In this document: one piece after another, positions 7,643 to 16,701 of the stretch
How positions within the stretch are numbered: position 1 is the first letter of the stretch
How the letters are laid out: each line of letters begins with the position of its first letter
Source of the DNA: JBHHYU01 sp046757725
Lineage (GTDB): Bacteria; Desulfobacterota; Binatia; UBA9968
Reading direction: 5' to 3'
NCBI GenBank assembly: GCA_046757725.1
Contig: JBHHYU010000035.1
Coordinates: 1 to 26,560, forward strand
Length of the DNA: 26,560 nucleotides
Translations under genes and position numbers: made by a program
The notes under the pieces: generated by a model
What the model was told of the DNA's origin: nothing
What the model saw: the letters and a program-made list of their open reading frames with translations, nothing else
The model's database searches: none

Positions 7643-8731
7643 ATGGCTCAAACGAGTAGAGCGGCAATCTTGCTGGAACCAAATAAACTTGAGCTTCGCG
7701 AATACCCGCTGCCTGAGATCCCTTCCAATGGAGGGCTTGTGGCGGTGGAAATGGCGGGGGTTTGCGGCTCGGATGTCAAATATTTTCACGGTAAAATTCA
7801 GCTTCCTCTACCCATCATTCTCGGACACGAAATCCTTGGTCGAGTCGTAAAGCTAGGCCGAGAGGCATCTTCCCTCCACGGAATCAAAGAGGGAGATCGA
7901 ATCATCCTCAAAGGAGCTTTGGGCTGCGGCCGCTGTCCCGATTGCCGTCGCGGCGCGGCCCGGTTCTGTAAAAAGCGAACAAGTTACGGTGGTCGAACAT
8001 CGTGCGCGAACCCGCCACACCTCTTCGGTGGATTTGCGGACTATATCTATCTGGCTCCCGATGTTCTCGCTACCCAGGTGAGTGACCAGCTTCCAGCGGA
8101 GGCGGCGGTCCTCGTAGGCGCAGTTATGGCTAATGGGTTTCAGTGGGCGATACGCCGGGGCGGCGTAAAAATGGGTGATTACGTGCTGATCCAAGGACCG
8201 GGACAACAGGGACTTGCCTGTACGTTTGCATCCCGTCATGCCGGAGCGGCCCGAATTTTCATTACTGGGATAGTTAGAGACGCCAAGCGACTGGAACTGG
8301 CCAAGCGATTCGGCGCTCACCGAACCATCAACGTAAAGGAGGAAAACGTCGTTGAGGTGATCAGGAAAGAAACCAGCGGGTGCATGGCCGACGTGGTGGT
8401 CGATGTCTCCGGCAATCCGCAGGCGATCCAGACATCAGTCGAGTGCCTGCGGCGACAGGGCACGCTGGTGCTAGCGGGTTTGACGGGCGACTCTACGGTG
8501 ACTCCGATGTTAATGGATAAGCTGGTTTGGGGGGAGATCCGGCTTCAAGGAGCATTCACTGCTGACAACGATGCCACAGAGGCAGCGCTCCGCCTCATTA
8601 AGGAAACAGGTTTTCCGGTACAGCAGATGGTAAGCCACGTTTTTCCTCTAGAGGAGACCGAACGCTGCATCGAGGCCGTTGGCGGAGAAATTCCCGAGCT
8701 TTTCCCTACCAAGGCCCTGATAAAACCTTGA
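7643..8731 (+). CDS. Zinc-dependent alcohol dehydrogenase (MDR family)
   Basis: A 362-residue medium-chain dehydrogenase. Catalytic zinc ligands are Cys41 (GVCGSD) and His62-Glu63 (GHE); the structural zinc site is Cys95, Cys98, Cys101 and Cys109 (GCGRCPDCRRG...FC). The cofactor-binding motif is IQGPGQQGLACTF. The length is standard for the family, which includes threonine, sorbitol and alcohol dehydrogenases. A strong AAGGAGG lies 7 nt before the ATG. It is first in a plus-strand run followed by an SDR and an amidohydrolase, giving an oxidation/hydrolysis cassette. The substrate is unknown; the sequence is consistent with a secondary or hydroxymethyl alcohol. Confidence 0.92.
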   Translation: MAQTSRAAILLEPNKLELREYPLPEIPSNGGLVAVEMAGVCGSDVKYFHGKIQLPLPIILGHEILGRVVKLGREASSLHGIKEGDRIILKGALGCGRCPDCRRGAARFCKKRTSYGGRTSCANPPHLFGGFADYIYLAPDVLATQVSDQLPAEAAVLVGAVMANGFQWAIRRGGVKMGDYVLIQGPGQQGLACTFASRHAGAARIFITGIVRDAKRLELAKRFGAHRTINVKEENVVEVIRKETSGCMADVVVDVSGNPQAIQTSVECLRRQGTLVLAGLTGDSTVTPMLMDKLVWGEIRLQGAFTADNDATEAALRLIKETGFPVQQMVSHVFPLEETERCIEAVGGEIPELFPTKALIKP

Positions 8732-8834
8732 TCGGTTTGCGTTCAAGCGATAGTTACAGTCCTTAGCGATAAGCCGATTTACGGTAAAATAGATCCAATG
8801 TAACCGATCGGGCGTGCCATCCAAAGGAGGCAGA

Positions 8835-9608
8835 ATGATGATCGAAGGGTTAAGAGATAAAGTGGTCATCGTGACAGGAGGCGGTCACGGCATAGGTAAG
8901 GCGTACTGCCTGGGTTTCGGCCGGGTGGGCTCCCGCGTGGTGGTCGCGGATATCGACGGCCCTGCCGCTGAAGAAGTCGCATCCCAGGTTACGAGAGAGA
9001 CGAGAACCGAGTCTCTAGGAATTAAGGTCGATGTTGCCGATGAAGACTCAACTCGCCAGATGGCAGCGTTGGCCGTTGAACGTTACAGTAGGATCGACGT
9101 TTTAGTCAATAACGCCGCCATCTTTGCCACCGTCCCTATGAACAGGGGAGGAATCGAGTCCATTGACCCGGAGGAATGGGACCACCTGATAGCAGTCAAC
9201 CTTAAGGGACCCTTCTTCTGCTCTCGAGCTGTCCTGCCCACCATGCGTGCTCAAAGGTCGGGAAAGATCATTAATATTGCTTCCGGCACGGTCTTTTCCG
9301 GCAGTGCCGGTAGAATCCACTATGTAACATCGAAAGCCGGTACTATCGGATTCACGAGAACGCTGGCGCGCGAAGTCGGAGACGCCAACATCCAAGTCAA
9401 CGTCTTAGCCCCAGGCTCTACCCTCTCCGAAGAACATCCCAGTGAGGAAGTTATGCGTTTCAGACAAGCAAGCATCCAGACCCGTGCCCTTAAGCGGGTC
9501 CAGGTACCGCAGGACGTAGTTGGGGCAATGCTTTTCCTCGCTTCCAGTTTAAGCGATTTTATTACCGGGCAGACACTAAACGTGGATGGCGGCATTTCCA
9601 TGCTTTGA
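8835..9608 (+). CDS. Short-chain dehydrogenase/reductase
   Basis: A 257-residue classical SDR, an NAD(P)-dependent oxidoreductase of hydroxy/oxo groups. It has the cofactor motif TGGGHGIG, the NNAA structural motif (LVNNAAIF), the catalytic Ser in NIASGTVFS and the YxxxK pair in HYVTSKAGT, and it ends with the usual FITGQTLNVDGG. An Asp after the second beta strand (VADIDG) points to NAD rather than NADP. The frame is open from a GTG at 8814, but AAAGGAGG at 8823-8830 fixes the start at ATG 8835 (or 8838). It sits 103 nt after the zinc alcohol dehydrogenase and 67 nt before the amidohydrolase. The substrate is unknown. Confidence 0.92.
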   Translation: MMIEGLRDKVVIVTGGGHGIGKAYCLGFGRVGSRVVVADIDGPAAEEVASQVTRETRTESLGIKVDVADEDSTRQMAALAVERYSRIDVLVNNAAIFATVPMNRGGIESIDPEEWDHLIAVNLKGPFFCSRAVLPTMRAQRSGKIINIASGTVFSGSAGRIHYVTSKAGTIGFTRTLAREVGDANIQVNVLAPGSTLSEEHPSEEVMRFRQASIQTRALKRVQVPQDVVGAMLFLASSLSDFITGQTLNVDGGISML

Positions 9609-9675
9609 CACCTCGGCCGTAGTCCAGAAGAAAGCTGAAAGTGGCTAGCATAATTTTTCCAAAGGAGAAAGTGAG

Positions 9676-10716
9676 ATGAGCGTAGATTATCCGATTATCG
9701 ATGCGGACGGTCATGTCCTGGAAAGGGATGCTCAGCTTCACGAGTTCCTGGAAGGCCGCTTCCGCAAGGTGCCCCGATTTGAGACCTATAGCTTCTTCCC
9801 CTCACTGGATGGTTGGAATCGCGGATTCGGTGTCCCGGGAAAAGACTCGGATGTGCCGGCCCCCCGCTGGATACAATTCCTCGATGAGTTAGGAGTCCAG
9901 CTGACTGTGCTCTATCCGACGGGAGGCTTGGCCCTGGGATTGATCCAGAATCCAGAATGGGCCTGTGTCATCTCGCGCGCCTATAACTGCTGGGTTGCAG
10001 AACACTACACGAAGCAAAACCCGAGGCTCAAGGCCGTAGGACTCCTTCCGGTGCATGAACCCAGCGAAGCCGCGAGGGAGCTTCGGCACATCAAGGAGCT
10101 TGGACTCGTCGCGGGTCTCCTTCCAGCGGTCACGGTCCTGAATAAGGGTTACGGTCACGTCGATTTTGACCCGATCTATCAGGAGGCGGAAATGTTGGAC
10201 ATGCCGTTGGCAGTCCATGGCGCACCCAGCCGGAATATGGGGTTCGACTTCTTCAACAAGTTCCTCCACGTGCATACCCTGGAGCATCCTTTTGCCATTC
10301 TCATTCAGTTCACACACATGGTGTTTGAAGGAGTCTTCGAGCGCTTTCCCCGACTCAAAGTCGCCTTTCTGGAGGCGGGGGCAGGTTGGATCCCCTACAT
10401 GATGGACCGCATGAACGAGGAATTCGAGAAGCCCTATCGTTTCCAGGCACCGCTGCTGAAAAAGAAGCCGAGCGATTACATCCGCTCGGGTCAGATCTGG
10501 AGCACCTGTGAGGTCCAGGAAAAAACGCTACCGCACGTAATCCGACAGTTCAATCCCCGCTGCCTTATGTGGCCTTCAGACTATCCCCATGAGCGGCTCC
10601 CGGATACGTTTAAACGCGACATCCCGGAATTTCTGGACCGGGAAGATTTGAGCGGCGAGGAGAAACGCTTGGTCCTTTATGAGAATCCCAAGCATTTTTA
10701 CAAGTTAGAAATCTAA
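9676..10716 (+). CDS. Amidohydrolase family protein (PF04909), copy 2
   Basis: A 346-residue amidohydrolase-2 family enzyme. The N-terminal IIDADGHVLERD provides the first metal site, followed by PLAVHGAPS, a HTLEHPFAI stretch, AFLEAGAGWIPYMMDR and the C-terminal Asp in WPSDYPHE. The FLExGAGW and SDYPH blocks match the third copy at 23378 much better than copy 1. An AAAGGAGAAA ribosome-binding site precedes the ATG. It closes the alcohol dehydrogenase-SDR-amidohydrolase run and ends convergently with the large flavoprotein at 10786. It is expected to be a metal-dependent hydrolase or decarboxylase; the substrate is not assignable. Confidence 0.9.
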   Translation: MSVDYPIIDADGHVLERDAQLHEFLEGRFRKVPRFETYSFFPSLDGWNRGFGVPGKDSDVPAPRWIQFLDELGVQLTVLYPTGGLALGLIQNPEWACVISRAYNCWVAEHYTKQNPRLKAVGLLPVHEPSEAARELRHIKELGLVAGLLPAVTVLNKGYGHVDFDPIYQEAEMLDMPLAVHGAPSRNMGFDFFNKFLHVHTLEHPFAILIQFTHMVFEGVFERFPRLKVAFLEAGAGWIPYMMDRMNEEFEKPYRFQAPLLKKKPSDYIRSGQIWSTCEVQEKTLPHVIRQFNPRCLMWPSDYPHERLPDTFKRDIPEFLDREDLSGEEKRLVLYENPKHFYKLEI

Positions 10717-10785
10717 AGTCCCAGAGGTTGAGAAAACCGTAACCATCTCTGAGCCTTTCTCAGAAAAGTCTCTGCCAAAAGGTGA

Positions 10786-13677
10786 TCACGGTTTACGGAG
10801 TTGCTCCCATAACAATTCGGCTGGGTGTCTGGCCTTCCGGCCAGTGAGATGCTCGACTTGTTGACGACAGGAGATCCCGGAGGCGACGATGGTCACTCCC
10901 AGGTCCGCTTGCCGGATAGCAGGGACAAGGCGGCGATTGGCAATAGCCACAGAGAGGTCGTAATGCTCCTTCTCAAAGCCGAACGATCCCGCCATTCCGC
11001 AGCAGCCGGAATCCACCTCTGTCACCTCAAGACCGGCCCACTGCAACACGGCAACCGTGGGAGTCGTCCCCACCAGCGCCTTCTGATGACAGTGACCATG
11101 GAGCAATGCTTGGCCACCATCTTTCCTAAAGCTAAGGGAAAGTCTACCGGCCTCACGCTCCCTGAGAAGGAACTCCTCCAAGAGAAAACTCTGCTTCGCT
11201 ACGACCTTAGCAGGTTCGTTACGAAGCAGATCGGGATATTCATCCCTGAGAGTAAGCAGGCATGAAGGTTCCAGCCCTACGATAGCGATATCTCTCTCTG
11301 CCCACCGAGTGAGGTGGTCGACATTCCAGGCTGCGTAAGCCTTGGCCTCCCGAAGCATTCCCTCGGAAATGAGAGGCCTTCCACAACATCTCTTTTTCGC
11401 AAGGACCACCCGATAGCCGGCATGCTCGAGAAAACGGGTTGCAGCAATCGCGACGGAAGGTGTGTTGAAGGTATTGAAGGTGTCGTGGAAGAGGACGACT
11501 TCTCCTTTCAATCCGTTTCCCTTGGATCGAGGCCGTTGAAACCAATCTTCAAAGGTGTCACTTGCGAATGGTGGCAGAGGACGCCTCCGGTCGATTCCCG
11601 CCAACCGCTCCAAGAGCCAACGGTTAGGCCGAGAGTTCACCAGCCAGTTGGATACGGGAGCCAGGAATGAACCACAGCGATTCACCTTTGCAATGCCACT
11701 GAACAGCCGATTGCGTAATGGGACACCATTGGCTCGGTAATACTGGAAAAGAAATTCGTATTTTAGCTTAGCCATGTCGACGTTAGAGGGACATTCGGCC
11801 TTGCATGCCTTGCACTCCAGACAGAGATCCAAGACCTCGTACAGGCGCTTGCCCGCGAACTCCTCCCTTGGAAACTTTCCTGAGAGCACGGCACGAAGTG
11901 CATTGGCCCGGCCGCGTGTGGAATCAACCTCGTCCAATGTTGCCATGTAGGACGGACACATGGTTCCCTCCAGCTTTTTACGGCACACGCCCATACCACT
12001 ACAGGTCTCCACCGCGGCCGCAAAGCCACCCTCGCCACTGAAATCGAGGATCGTCTCCGGCTCCCAGTTTCTATAGGACGCCCCCAAGCGTAGCGATTGG
12101 GTCATCGCCGCAGCGTTGACGATCTTGCCCGGATTCATGAGATTGTCGGGGTCGAAGGTACGTTTAACCTGACGAAAGGCTTCATAGAGTACCGGCCCGT
12201 AGAGTCGCTTATTGAAATGGCTTCGGGCCAAACCATCCCCATGCTCGCCGGACATTGCGCCGCCAAATTCCAACACCAGATCCGCGACCTCACCGGCAAT
12301 GGTTACCATTTTATGGATCTCACTCGATTCTTTCAGATTGATAAAAGGCCGGATGTGGAGGCAACCGACCGAGCAATGACCGTAGTAACCTGCCTGTGCG
12401 TCGTGACGCTTGAGGATACCACGGAAACGTTCGATGAATTCCGGCAATTTCGCCGGGTCCACGGCCGGGTCCTCCACGAAGGCAATCGGCTTTTTCTCTC
12501 CCTTCATCCCCAGGAGCAGACCCAGGCCCGCCTTGCGCACCTTCCAAACCCTTTGCACCTCTTCGGGTTGGAATGCCAGGGTCGAGACGTAACCGATCCC
12601 GTGCCGATTTCGGACAGCCTCCAACCGATGAACCTTTTCCTTCACCTCTCCCGGGGTTTCTCCCGCATACTCCACGATGAGGATCGCCCCGGGATCCCCC
12701 TGCACAAAGGCTAGATGTTTGGACTGCTCGATGTTACCCCGGGCTAGATCTAAAATCGGCTTGTCGGTAAGCTCCATAGCGTGTGGGGCGGTTTCGAGAA
12801 TCCTCTGAGAGACCTCCAAGGCCTCCTGGACATTTCCGAAGTGAATCACATCCAAGGCGGTCCATTTCGGTTTCGGGACCAGCCGCATCTTGGCCTCCAC
12901 GACGCACGCCAGCGTGCCCTCTGACCCCACCACCAACCGAGAGAGGTTAAAGGGCTGCGACTTTACAAACTCGTCCAGGTTGTAGCCCGAGACGCGGCGC
13001 ATGATCTTTGGAAAACGCTCCTGGATTGCTTCCCGATGTTTATCTGCAAGCCCCATAATTTCACCGTAAATTCGACCCTCCAAACCATTTGCCTTGACCT
13101 TCGCACTCAAGGCCTCTGGGGAGATATCCGTAAAAACCACTTCGCTCCCATCTGCCAGATAGGCAGTCAGTTCCAGTACATGATCCAGAGTCTTTCCGTA
13201 GGCAATGGAGTGAGCGCCGGCGGAGTTGTTTCCGATCATCCCGCCGATTGTGGCCCGGTTGGAGGTGGAGGTGTCCGGCCCGAAGAGCAGCGCCAGAGGT
13301 CTTACATGGGCATTCAACTCATCCTGAACCAAGCCGGGTTGCACCCGGCACCAGAACTCCTCCGGGTTCACCTCCAGGACCTTGTTCATGTACTTGGAGA
13401 AGTCCAGGACGATCGCATGCCCTACCGTCTGGCCCGCCAGGGCTGTCCCGCCACCTCTGGGAAGAATGGGCACACCATGGCGGTTGGCAACCTCGATCAC
13501 CGCTTGCACGTCTCCCTTATGGCGTGGGAGCACCACACCGATAGGCTCAATCTCGTATATGGAGGCATCAGTTGAGTAAAGGAGACGGCTGTAGCGATCG
13601 AAGCGTACATCCCCGTCGATCCTCTTCTCAAGATCAGAGGCGACCTCACGGTAATCCTGTTTTCGGCTCGGTTCCAT
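10786..13677 (-). CDS. Fused FAD-linked oxidase / 4Fe-4S / CCG-domain oxidoreductase (GlcD-GlcF or D-lactate dehydrogenase type)
   Basis: One polypeptide of about 963 residues that joins what are separate GlcD- and GlcF-like subunits elsewhere. The N-terminal FAD-binding half (PCMH/FAD_binding_4 type) shows PRGGGTALAGQTVG and TIGGMIGNNSAGAHS and ends with the FAD-oxidase C-domain (CSVGCLHIRP, MSGEHGDGLAR, PDNLMNPGKI). The middle carries two 4Fe-4S motifs (CSGMGVCRK...TMCPSY and CLECKACKAECPSN). The C-terminal third has two CCG domains (CCGRPLISEG and HGHCHQKAL...CCGMAGSFG). It would oxidise a 2-hydroxyacid such as glycolate, D-lactate or D-2-hydroxyglutarate and pass electrons to the respiratory chain. 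The frame is open to 13782, but homology begins after MEPSRKQDYREV, so 13677 is preferred although its ribosome-binding site is weak. It is divergent from the class V aminotransferase. Confidence 0.9.
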   Translation of the reverse strand: MEPSRKQDYREVASDLEKRIDGDVRFDRYSRLLYSTDASIYEIEPIGVVLPRHKGDVQAVIEVANRHGVPILPRGGGTALAGQTVGHAIVLDFSKYMNKVLEVNPEEFWCRVQPGLVQDELNAHVRPLALLFGPDTSTSNRATIGGMIGNNSAGAHSIAYGKTLDHVLELTAYLADGSEVVFTDISPEALSAKVKANGLEGRIYGEIMGLADKHREAIQERFPKIMRRVSGYNLDEFVKSQPFNLSRLVVGSEGTLACVVEAKMRLVPKPKWTALDVIHFGNVQEALEVSQRILETAPHAMELTDKPILDLARGNIEQSKHLAFVQGDPGAILIVEYAGETPGEVKEKVHRLEAVRNRHGIGYVSTLAFQPEEVQRVWKVRKAGLGLLLGMKGEKKPIAFVEDPAVDPAKLPEFIERFRGILKRHDAQAGYYGHCSVGCLHIRPFINLKESSEIHKMVTIAGEVADLVLEFGGAMSGEHGDGLARSHFNKRLYGPVLYEAFRQVKRTFDPDNLMNPGKIVNAAAMTQSLRLGASYRNWEPETILDFSGEGGFAAAVETCSGMGVCRKKLEGTMCPSYMATLDEVDSTRGRANALRAVLSGKFPREEFAGKRLYEVLDLCLECKACKAECPSNVDMAKLKYEFLFQYYRANGVPLRNRLFSGIAKVNRCGSFLAPVSNWLVNSRPNRWLLERLAGIDRRRPLPPFASDTFEDWFQRPRSKGNGLKGEVVLFHDTFNTFNTPSVAIAATRFLEHAGYRVVLAKKRCCGRPLISEGMLREAKAYAAWNVDHLTRWAERDIAIVGLEPSCLLTLRDEYPDLLRNEPAKVVAKQSFLLEEFLLREREAGRLSLSFRKDGGQALLHGHCHQKALVGTTPTVAVLQWAGLEVTEVDSGCCGMAGSFGFEKEHYDLSVAIANRRLVPAIRQADLGVTIVASGISCRQQVEHLTGRKARHPAELLWEQLRKP

Positions 13678-13929
13678 CTGCCCGATTCTTATATCACGCT
13701 TTAACACCGAGAGGGAAATCAATACAGCTGAATACCTTATCGGCAGGCCCGTTGGCTGTCGGTGACCGAAACCGAAAAGCAAAATTCTATCGTTCTTCTT
13801 TTCAGTTCGACGAGAATCTTAAGTCAGGTCTCCGCTTGACTAACAAAGTCCACTGGAGGTAGGTTTCAAACCAGTACGGGAAAGCAAGAAAATTTAAACC
13901 AGATACCTTCGACGAGTCGATGAGAATCC

Positions 13930-15144
13930 ATGACGTCGCAAAAAGCAAATCATAGTGACTTCGGGCGCCCGTTTCTACAGATTCCAGGCCCGACGTTGGT
14001 TCCAGAAAGGATTGTGCGCGCTATGTCACAATCCCTTATCGATCACCGGGGGCCGAAATTCCCGCCCCTGTTACATGAGGTACTCGGCGGATTGAAAGCT
14101 GTTTTCCAGACTACGAAAGGCCATGTTCTCCTTTTCCCCGGTTCAGGCACGGGAGCATGGGAGGCTTGTATCGTCAATACTCTTTCGCCGGGAGATCGGG
14201 TCCTGGCCTGCCTCAACGGATACTTCAGCACGCTTTTCTGTCAAACAGCCATTGCACATGGGATGCAAGTTGATCGGCTTGAGTTCCCCTATGGGGAAGG
14301 CATTCAAGCCGATCATGTGGAAGCTCGCCTCAGGGCAGATAAAAACCTTCAGATCAAGGCTGTGCTGGTGGTCCATAATGAAACCTCCACCGGCGTCACC
14401 AGTGACATTGCCGCGATTCGACAAGCGATCGACCATGCAGGCCATCCTGCCCTCCTGCTTGTGGATGCGGTCAGTTCCTTAGGCTGCATGGATTTCCGTC
14501 TGGACGATTGGAGGATCGATGTAGCGCTCGCAGCGCCGCAGAAGGGACTGATGTTACCGCCGGGTATGGCCATCCTCGCCGCCAGCGACAAGGCACTGCA
14601 GGCGAGCAGTTCTTCCAGGTGCCACCGGGCATTTTGGAATTGGGCGCCGGTCTTGGAAAGAAACGCCCGCGGTGAGTTCCCGTACACCCCTGCCACACCA
14701 CTTTTGTTCGGACTCAAGGAAAGCCTGGCTATGCTGGCAGAAGAGGGGCTATCCAACGTCTTCCGTCGCCATGCGCGACTGGCAGGAGCTTGCCGGAGCG
14801 CCTTACTGGCTATGGGTTTGAGCCTGCTCGCCAAAAATCCAGACGAATACTCGAATACCGTCACGGCAGTGTGTCTACCCGAGGGTTTTGATGCTGGCGC
14901 CTATGTCGCGCATGCTCACGCCAACCTGGGCCTGTCTCTGGGACTCGGCCTGGGAGAGGTAAAAGGGAAGGTCTTTCGAATCGGTCACTTGGGAAGTTTG
15001 AATGAACTTGAGTTGCTCGGTGCTCTCGCAGGAGTAGAGATGACGCTGCAGACCTTCGAGATCCCTGTTCCGCTGGGTACAGGTCTTGCTTCGGCAGAGA
15101 ACTATTTTATAAAGGCCTTTTCAAACGCAGGGGCATCGGTATGA
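13930..15144 (+). CDS. Class V aminotransferase (alanine/serine-glyoxylate type)
   Basis: A 404-residue PLP enzyme of fold type I, class V. The start region (LQIPGPTLVPERIVRAMS) is typical of alanine-glyoxylate, serine-glyoxylate and ureidoglycine-glyoxylate aminotransferases. Family landmarks follow: GSGTGAWEA (phosphate loop), VHNETSTGV, LLVDAVSSLG with the PLP-contacting Asp, and the Schiff-base Lys in APQKGLMLPPG. The C-terminal GxGEVKGKVFRIGHLG block is also standard. It is divergent from the fused 2-hydroxyacid oxidase, which could supply glyoxylate. Its TGA overlaps the ATG of the ferredoxin gene by 4 nt, so it is the first gene of a coupled operon. The amino donor is unknown. Confidence 0.9.
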   Translation: MTSQKANHSDFGRPFLQIPGPTLVPERIVRAMSQSLIDHRGPKFPPLLHEVLGGLKAVFQTTKGHVLLFPGSGTGAWEACIVNTLSPGDRVLACLNGYFSTLFCQTAIAHGMQVDRLEFPYGEGIQADHVEARLRADKNLQIKAVLVVHNETSTGVTSDIAAIRQAIDHAGHPALLLVDAVSSLGCMDFRLDDWRIDVALAAPQKGLMLPPGMAILAASDKALQASSSSRCHRAFWNWAPVLERNARGEFPYTPATPLLFGLKESLAMLAEEGLSNVFRRHARLAGACRSALLAMGLSLLAKNPDEYSNTVTAVCLPEGFDAGAYVAHAHANLGLSLGLGLGEVKGKVFRIGHLGSLNELELLGALAGVEMTLQTFEIPVPLGTGLASAENYFIKAFSNAGASV

Positions 15145-15977
15145 AAATCGATCCGGTAAAGTGCGTGGCTTGTGGCAACTGCCTTCCTATCTGCCCGGTA
15201 GGCGCCATATATATCGATCCGGTGATCGGACGTGCAAGGGTCGATGAAGATGCGTGCGTTGAATGTTTTGCCTGTTATCGCGGAATGTCGAAAGAACACC
15301 TAAATCCAGTGATAGTCCGGACGATTCGTAAGGTAGCAAAGTTTTTCCGCTTCCGTTTTGATCCTGAGCCGGATATCTGCCCAACCAACGCCATCGTCCC
15401 CCAGCGTCTTGCCTGGCCGCGTACTGTGCGACGTGCTTTCTCTGATCCCCAGGTGCCGCACGAAACCACAGGAATCCACGGGCGCGGAACCGCCGAAGTT
15501 AAAACCAATGATGTCACAGACCGAGTCAGAGAAGGTGAGGCGGGGTTTGTTATCGAATTTGGCCGACCAGGTATTGGAGCCTATTTTCGGGACATCCAGC
15601 GGGTTACGAACCTCCTTGCCGGTCTCGGAGTCGGGTTCGAGTCCAGCAACCCGGTGACTTCGCTGATGACTGATGTTTCTCAGGGCCTAATCCGAGAGGA
15701 TATTCTTGGGGAGAGAATCCTATCAGCCATCGTTGAGGTCAAGACACGCCTGGAACAGGTGCCCACTGTTCTCCGGGGGGTTAGGGAAGTCGCTCGGGAG
15801 GTGGATACGGTCATCAGCGTGGGGGTCTCCACACGGTGTGACGCTAACGGAGACGATTCCCTGCGCCAAATATTGGAACAAGAAGGGTGTCCCACTTACA
15901 GAGGAAAAACGAATCTTGGTCTAGGGCGTGCCGGCGGTTACCATACAGAGGTGACTGGTGTCGTAAGAGAAGCCTGA
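15141..15977 (+). CDS. Ferredoxin-domain protein with interrupted second cluster motif and conserved unknown C-terminal domain
   Basis: A 278-residue protein. The N-terminus has one complete 4Fe-4S motif, Cys8-Cys11-Cys14-Cys18-Pro. The second motif begins Cys39-Cys42-Cys45 but the expected fourth ligand (Cys80-Pro, in DICPTNAI) comes only after 34 residues of basic and aromatic sequence. The remaining 190 residues (from about residue 120) form a separate alpha/beta-looking domain (GFVIEFGRPGIGAYFRDIQ, SSNPVTSLM, VISVGVSTRCD, GKTNLGLGRAGG). The overall look is reminiscent of proteins annotated as 6-hydroxynicotinate reductase, but I cannot confirm this. It overlaps the aminotransferase by 4 nt and is 1 nt from the next gene, so all three are translationally coupled. 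Probable role: electron carrier and partner subunit of a reductase. Confidence 0.7.
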   Translation: MKIDPVKCVACGNCLPICPVGAIYIDPVIGRARVDEDACVECFACYRGMSKEHLNPVIVRTIRKVAKFFRFRFDPEPDICPTNAIVPQRLAWPRTVRRAFSDPQVPHETTGIHGRGTAEVKTNDVTDRVREGEAGFVIEFGRPGIGAYFRDIQRVTNLLAGLGVGFESSNPVTSLMTDVSQGLIREDILGERILSAIVEVKTRLEQVPTVLRGVREVAREVDTVISVGVSTRCDANGDDSLRQILEQEGCPTYRGKTNLGLGRAGGYHTEVTGVVREA

Positions 15978-15978
15978 T

Positions 15979-16683
15979 ATGACCAATACGCTGCACCGCT
16001 ACAGCGAACACTACGCGTTTGAGCCTCCTACGAATCCTCAGCCAATTCAAAATGACTACATCGTTTTTGCGATGGCCAGCCATGGAGCCAATGACGACAA
16101 GCTGGTAGACAAATACCGGACCTTTCTAGGGCTAGCCCTAAAACACGATCCAGTGAACATCGGTGATGCAACCAAAGGAGGCATGCTCCGACCGCGTGAT
16201 GATCTGAACCCCACAGCCCACTGGAAGCGCGACACCCACCCTGATGTTGAACAGGTAATCACCGGGATCGAAGGACACACGACCGTTGCTGCTGTTTTCC
16301 GCAATTATGAAGCCATGACAAAATTTGTAGAAGAGGTGAAGGCTGAAAACCTTGGGATCTCCGTCAACATCAGTGCTCCCATCGACGAGGCCCGTCGTTG
16401 CTGTCAAGACACTGGGATTATTCGACACAGTGTGGAGTACTCCATTGGCTTTCGCGGCCGGCTCAACAAGCTACCTGACGGCACTATCTTGGAGCTTAGC
16501 ACGATGTGCGGTCACGGAATGGTCTCCGCCAATTTTGCCAAAAAAATGGTCGAGTGGGTTAGAGAGGGCCGCCGAACTCCGGAACAGGCAACCCAGTACA
16601 TGGCCCGATTCTGCATCTGCGGCGTTTTCAATCTTTCTAGAGCAGAGCAGATCCTGAGCCGGGCGTGCGTCATGAATCGCTGA
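15979..16683 (+). CDS. Cysteine-rich conserved protein of unknown function, partner of the ferredoxin protein
   Basis: A 234-residue protein that I do not recognise. It has a cluster of potentially ligand-forming residues in its C-terminal half: EARRCCQDTG, STMCGHGMVS, RFCICGVFN and a final RAC. This pattern could hold a metal or Fe-S centre. The N-terminal half contains FAMASHGANDD and NIGDATKGGMLRPRDD, which look like a conserved loop and binding site. There are no membrane segments or signal peptide. It starts 1 nt after the stop of the ferredoxin-domain gene, so the two very likely form one enzyme. The ferredoxin protein's C-domain plus this protein may equal a single larger reductase in other organisms; this is an inference from gene order only. 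Confidence 0.55.
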   Translation: MTNTLHRYSEHYAFEPPTNPQPIQNDYIVFAMASHGANDDKLVDKYRTFLGLALKHDPVNIGDATKGGMLRPRDDLNPTAHWKRDTHPDVEQVITGIEGHTTVAAVFRNYEAMTKFVEEVKAENLGISVNISAPIDEARRCCQDTGIIRHSVEYSIGFRGRLNKLPDGTILELSTMCGHGMVSANFAKKMVEWVREGRRTPEQATQYMARFCICGVFNLSRAEQILSRACVMNR

Positions 16684-16701
16684 AGAAAAGCATGTGAGAC
16701 A

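Noticed and set aside
10748..10764. TCTGAG-CTCAGA hairpin between convergent genes
   Set aside because: Only a 6-bp stem without a T-run on either strand, too weak to call a terminator.
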